Part shown: positions 60,301 to 64,000 of the stretch, piece by piece
How positions within the stretch are numbered: position 1 is the stretch's first letter
How the letters are laid out: each line of letters starts with the position of its first letter
From: Montifringilla adamsi
Lineage: Eukaryota > Chordata > Aves > Passeriformes > Passeridae
Assembly: GCA_017590115.1 (NCBI GenBank)
Contig: JAGGNK010007448.1
Location: 3,078,815 to 3,142,814, forward strand
Direction: 5' to 3'
Length of the DNA stretch: 64,000 nucleotides
The notes under the pieces: generated by a model
What the model saw: the letters and a program-made list of their open reading frames with translations, nothing else
Database searches by the model: none
What the model was told of the DNA's origin: nothing
Program-made: the position numbers and the translations under genes

Positions 60301-61329
60301 ACTCAGCACTAGATGTGTCCCTTTTCATTCTCCTTTGTATGACCGAATACTTGCCTTCAGTTATTTTATTTTTCCCAAAGAAACTTTTATCTGTAGCCAC
60401 ATGTGCAAAACTCTGGAATGGACTGTTTCAAATCTACTCAAGGTCACTGAAAAAAGATATTTTTAAAGTGGCTAGGGCTCTTAAAATCCTTTTGGATTCC
60501 CCAGAAGCAAAAAAAGCAGCATTTACCCTGTAAGCCTTATAGATCAAGGACTTGAGTATCTTTCAACATCCTAAGGCCCGTGCAGACTTTAAACTGGTAT
60601 TCCCAGCTCATTTGCCAAAAGAAGAGGAAAATGAAATGAACTGAAAGCTTTTGCCTTGAGGTCTGCTGCAATGGACCTTCTGAAGTCTGGAGTCAGAATT
60701 GTTTCAATCTATGTAAATATCGGGAAATTAAATTCCATATGTCCCATGCCAGATGCTCCCAGCTGCTGCTGCTGTGTGGGGAACGGTAAGTAGACAGTTT
60801 AGCCTCGTCAAGGAAGGGGGGAATGAAAAATAAAAGGGGGGGATTTGTTATTTTGGGGTCGGGAGGGTAATGTGCACAAGTGGCTATGCCAGTGAGCTGA
60901 CAAGCCAAATCACTGCACAGTTGTAAGTGCTGTGTGAGCCTTAAATCTGGGAGATCCCAGTGAGAACGTCGCAGTTCTTGGCGTGAGAGCTTGGGCCTGA
61001 TGTACATTGTTTATTTCAAAGTGTACAGAAATCGTGTGCATATGGGAAACAGTCAGGTTTGGACCATGAGTGGCTTGAGTGGGTAAATCTTACTTTGTTG
61101 TGGCCTGGAAAAAACAGGCCAGAGCAGAGAAAGATCCATCACTGAACCAGCCGGCCATGGCCAGGGACTGCTCATACCACTCATCATCAGCCACTGCCAC
61201 CCTGTCCTTGTGCCAGGCCATGACCCACTTTCACCCTCGTTCCTTACCCTGGTTCTAGCCCTTTAGGCCAGGCCTTATCCCTGCTCTATGCTGGGCTCAC
61301 ACATTGATTTCATCAGTTTGTTATTTCTA
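57396..61329. other. Unique sequence, no gene seen
   Basis: A dense little CpG patch lies at about 57847-57895. A consensus-like splice donor (CGGTAAGTAG, GT at 60786) has no recognised exon before it. No repeats are recognised with confidence. Confidence 0.45.
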
Positions 61330-61830
61330 TTCCGAGCCTTGCGCCAAGGAAGGGAAAGAAGTAGAACGGCGCAACCACAACTTTAAACGACCTGTTCTTA
61401 AAAAAGCCCCACACAGCCTAATGAAACTAGAGATTTAGGAATCCTCGTGGAAACTCCAGCTGCCTAAAAATAGGCAGTGCCCCTCTTGCGTCCACAGGGA
61501 TCCTTTGCTGCGCTCCTGGCTGGCAGTGCCGCCGTGCCCCATCGCGGCTGGAGGCGTGTGGAAGGACTGGGCTCTGGCTGGCTGCTCCTGCCTCCCTCCC
61601 CCTTTTTGTGTTTTTTCTAAGGTGGTGACAAAGTGGAACGGGCTCCAAGAGAGGGCGGCCTTGTGGCTTTGCCCCGCCATCGCTGCAGACATTCAGTAAA
61701 CATGAGGGAAGTCAGAGCCCCACTGCCGGGGCGCGGGAGGGAGCAGGCGAGGAGGGCTGAGCAGTTACTCAGCATTTGCTGTCTGAGGTGAGAGTTACTG
61801 TGGAAAAACCCGGCCGTTTTATTGTTCTAA
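61330..61830. promoter_or_regulatory. Borderline CpG island, candidate promoter or enhancer
   Basis: About 24 CpG were counted by hand in 500 bp, with GC near 55-60%, giving an observed/expected ratio near 0.6, while the rest of the window is strongly CpG-depleted. It includes an E-box CAGCTG (61457-61462) next to a perfect MEF2 motif CTAAAAATAG (61464-61473), and a MAF/AP-1-like TTACTCAGCA (61765-61774). No first exon is identified on either strand. It may be an unannotated promoter, an enhancer or a CpG-retaining remnant. Confidence 0.4.
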
Positions 61831-61833
61831 CCT

Positions 61834-62499
61834 TTATTTAAACGTAGAATCTCTAACCTGTTTTTCCACAGAATTTAAAATAGCGGGTTTTTTCTGCCTT
61901 GCAATCTCCCCATCCAAATTCTGAGGTATCGCATACTCATGTATTACTTTATGGAGGTGACAGAGGGGGAGTCTAGGGGAAAAAACTAGCCAAAACAGCC
62001 AACAGCAACATGTGGAATGAACCCATATGTGTGTAGGTCTCACAAGGAAGGTCAGCTGCCACGAGCGTGCCAAAGTCTGCACTGGCTTTTGACTTCTCCC
62101 TCCATCTTCCTCCCAGCATAAGGGGCTCAGACCTTGGGGCTGCCAACAAAAACCACTGTTTGCCCACGCAGTGCCTGTGAGAAGAGCTTGGGGTGGCCAC
62201 TGTCCCACCTGAAAGAATGATTTGTAACTTTCTGTAGGAGGGGAATATATTTTGAAGCGATGTTTTGTAATGGTGTGCCTGGAAAAAGAAATGTGTGTGG
62301 CAGAGCAGAGAATGTTGAGTGAGGGGGTTTCCTCAGTGCTGCTGGAGCTGCTGGGCCTGGCGTGGCTGTGCTGCTCTGTGTGGGGTTTGCTGTGTTCAGG
62401 GATGCAGAACCTCCCCACCACTGCCCTACCTGAGACAGGCAGCAGAGCTCTGGCTTCTGGCACACCAGTGGGAACTGATGTCTTGGTGTAAAATAGCAA
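61834..62499 (-). other. Longest open frame of the window (221 codons), unrecognised
   Basis: An uninterrupted minus-strand frame with no domain or repeat that I recognise. It is rich in Ser, Pro, His and Trp, has a hydrophobic patch near residues 168-185, and plus frames of 79 and 76 codons overlap it. In a GC-richer patch one such frame per 64 kb is not very surprising. It lies beside the CpG island, but on the minus strand the island is downstream of it, which does not support a simple promoter-gene pair. Confidence 0.12.
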
Positions 62500-64000
62500 G
62501 GGAAAGTAAAATCAAGGTAAAATTACCAATCCTTTGTCAGTCTGTTTGATAGATGAAGTTGAGCAAGAGGGTTATTCATGTTTATTATTCACTGACCTCT
62601 TGTATTGCATAGTAAGAAAATAAAATTTCTTCAATGCTCCCAGAGCAAACTTTCAAACTGTTTCAAATAGAGACCAAGGCAGCAGGTTAATCAATATGTT
62701 CTGGTACATGTTCTTAGATCAATCATGATTTATGATGGGAATATACAGAAGGATTAAGAGAGTATTGTGTGCTTTCTGAGGGACAACAACCAGGCAGTGA
62801 ATCAAAGGAGATTGCTAAGGATATAAACTGAACAGAAATAGAGAGATGGGAATGATATTTGAAGATCTCTCCCTCTGCGTTTCCTCCGCTGTGTCCAATA
62901 TGGCATCTAATGTATTCACAGGAAAAAGTGACTTTTTTTTAGGTGTCCTTGTGTGAATATAAGTTGCTCCAAATGTGAATGTCTTTCTGACCAAGGTCTC
63001 TAAACTTGTGGAATGTTAACTGAGCTTTTTTCAACCTCTGTAATCACACGGTATTTAGGTTTCCTTTGAAGTCCTCAGTGAAAGTTCAGGTTGGTTTTTA
63101 TTTACCATAATTTATTTACCTACTTTTAACTGCGAAAAAAGGGCACTTCTACCATGATGTCAGGGGCCCAGCCTTCCTCTCTGCTCCCCTCCCACAATGT
63201 GACCATTATATCAACATATGGCAAACATTTCTCCTATTCTGTGTTTACTCCCAGCAGTAAAAATTCAGTAAAAAGCCAAGGGCCTTCCATAGAGAGAGGG
63301 AAAACTCAGCTACAACCTTCAGGACAGGAAAGGCAAATACACTTTTAACAAGAAAGTTATTGGGACATTGCTAAATATTTCCAAGAAATAAAATAACAAA
63401 GGAGCTTGTATCCAAGAGGAGTCACATATCTTCAGAAAGTATACGCATCATGGAAAAAAAAATCCTGAAGGATTATTATTGAAAGGTTAGCTGAAATTAA
63501 AAGCACGTTTATGCAGCCAAAGGAGTTTTTGGGCTTTAATTCATTAGCTCAGGTTTCATCTACCAGGATTCCGCCCCCGGCACGTGTAATAAGATTAGTT
63601 CATTAATCGTTGAGTCCTTGGGAATTAACATACTAGAGGTGCTTTGCTCCCCCTCTGAAAAGTCCCCCTGGACATATAAACACAGCAGAGATTTTGTTGA
63701 ACGTGGGATCAGAGTTAGTCGTGCCAGGTTTGGCTTGATGAGAATGACTGAATCCTATAAACAAGTGAACAGTGGGAGAAATGTATTAAGAAAAAAAAAA
63801 CCTTTGTTTTGTCTTTAGAGTTGTACTGCAATGTTTGGCTGACGGCAGACGGAAATCCAGTGAATTAACTCTTTAGAAAGGGAGGAGGTGGAGGGAAAAG
63901 GAAGGATAGAGTGGTTTGTTTTACTGAATAATCACCCTGGGAACTCAGGTCCCTACCTGACATCCCAGGAGAGTAGTGAGGATGGAAGTTGGGAAGGGAC
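62500..64000. other. Unique AT-rich sequence, no gene seen
   Basis: The part 63480-63720 (TAATTCATTAGC, CACGTGTAATAAG, TCATTAATCG) has the look of a conserved homeodomain-rich element, an impression only. Nothing else is recognised to the window end. Confidence 0.45.

Noticed and set aside
60700..60785. Exon ending at the strong donor CGGTAAGTAG
   Set aside because: No credible acceptor or open frame before it. Consensus donors occur by chance in 64 kb.
61834..62499. 221-codon minus-strand open frame as a new gene
   Set aside because: No recognisable domain, overlapping plus-strand frames and a composition typical of chance frames in GC-richer DNA. The CpG island lies on its downstream side. 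Kept only as a low-confidence entry.
1..64000. tRNA, rRNA, CRISPR array, phage or plasmid functions
   Set aside because: No B-box-like GGTTCGAATCC, no rRNA blocks and no regularly spaced repeats. The repeat content is that of a bird nuclear genome.

Overview
This 64 kb window looks like non-coding nuclear DNA from a bird. The sign is at least ten 5'-truncated copies of the avian CR1 LINE. Their tails carry the usual wording (TTCCAACCCAAACCATTCTGTGATT on one strand, TCATAGAATCACAGAATGG on the other, each written here only as a label). Base composition is moderately AT-rich, CpG is scarce outside a few patches, and no Alu, L1 or B-type SINEs are seen. No bacterial, phage, plasmid, rRNA, tRNA or CRISPR feature is visible. 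I recognise no protein-coding gene. The longest open frames are chance frames, CR1 antisense frames or unrecognised. The window is best read as intergenic DNA or the inside of a very large intron.

Layout. 1-15 kb: unique sequence with two young CR1 copies (1.3 and 4.3 kb) and a much older CR1 reverse-transcriptase fossil (2.2-3.1 kb). 15.3-15.9 kb: a younger CR1 inserted inside an older CR1 on the same strand. 16-22 kb: AT-rich unique sequence with scraps of very old amniote repeats, a GATA-motif cluster and one weak exon candidate on the minus strand. 22.2-23.7 kb: the most unusual structure, an inverted repeat with arms of about 260 bp, roughly 91% identical by eye, around a 961-bp spacer that holds a near-consensus p53-family site. 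25.4-27.0 kb: a long, nearly contiguous ancient CR1 fossil still showing reverse-transcriptase motifs. 28-36 kb: homopolymer and simple repeats, including 28 consecutive G, plus two CR1 fragments. 37-50 kb: further CR1 pieces, three of them in the same orientation within 2.5 kb (47.3-49.7 kb), and MIR/L2-like remnants. 50-64 kb: unique sequence with an octamer-motif cluster (54.1 kb), an L3/CR1-like fossil (56.9-57.4 kb), and a borderline CpG island at 61.3-61.8 kb.

There is no operon or pathway to describe. What the window records is layered retroposition: amniote-age CR1, L3 and MIR-like fossils first, then avian CR1 copies, one nested in another. A few motif-dense or CpG-retaining patches are candidates for regulatory elements. 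All repeat names come from sequence recall, not from a database search. Boundaries are approximate to about 5-20 bp for young CR1 copies and 20-50 bp for fossils.
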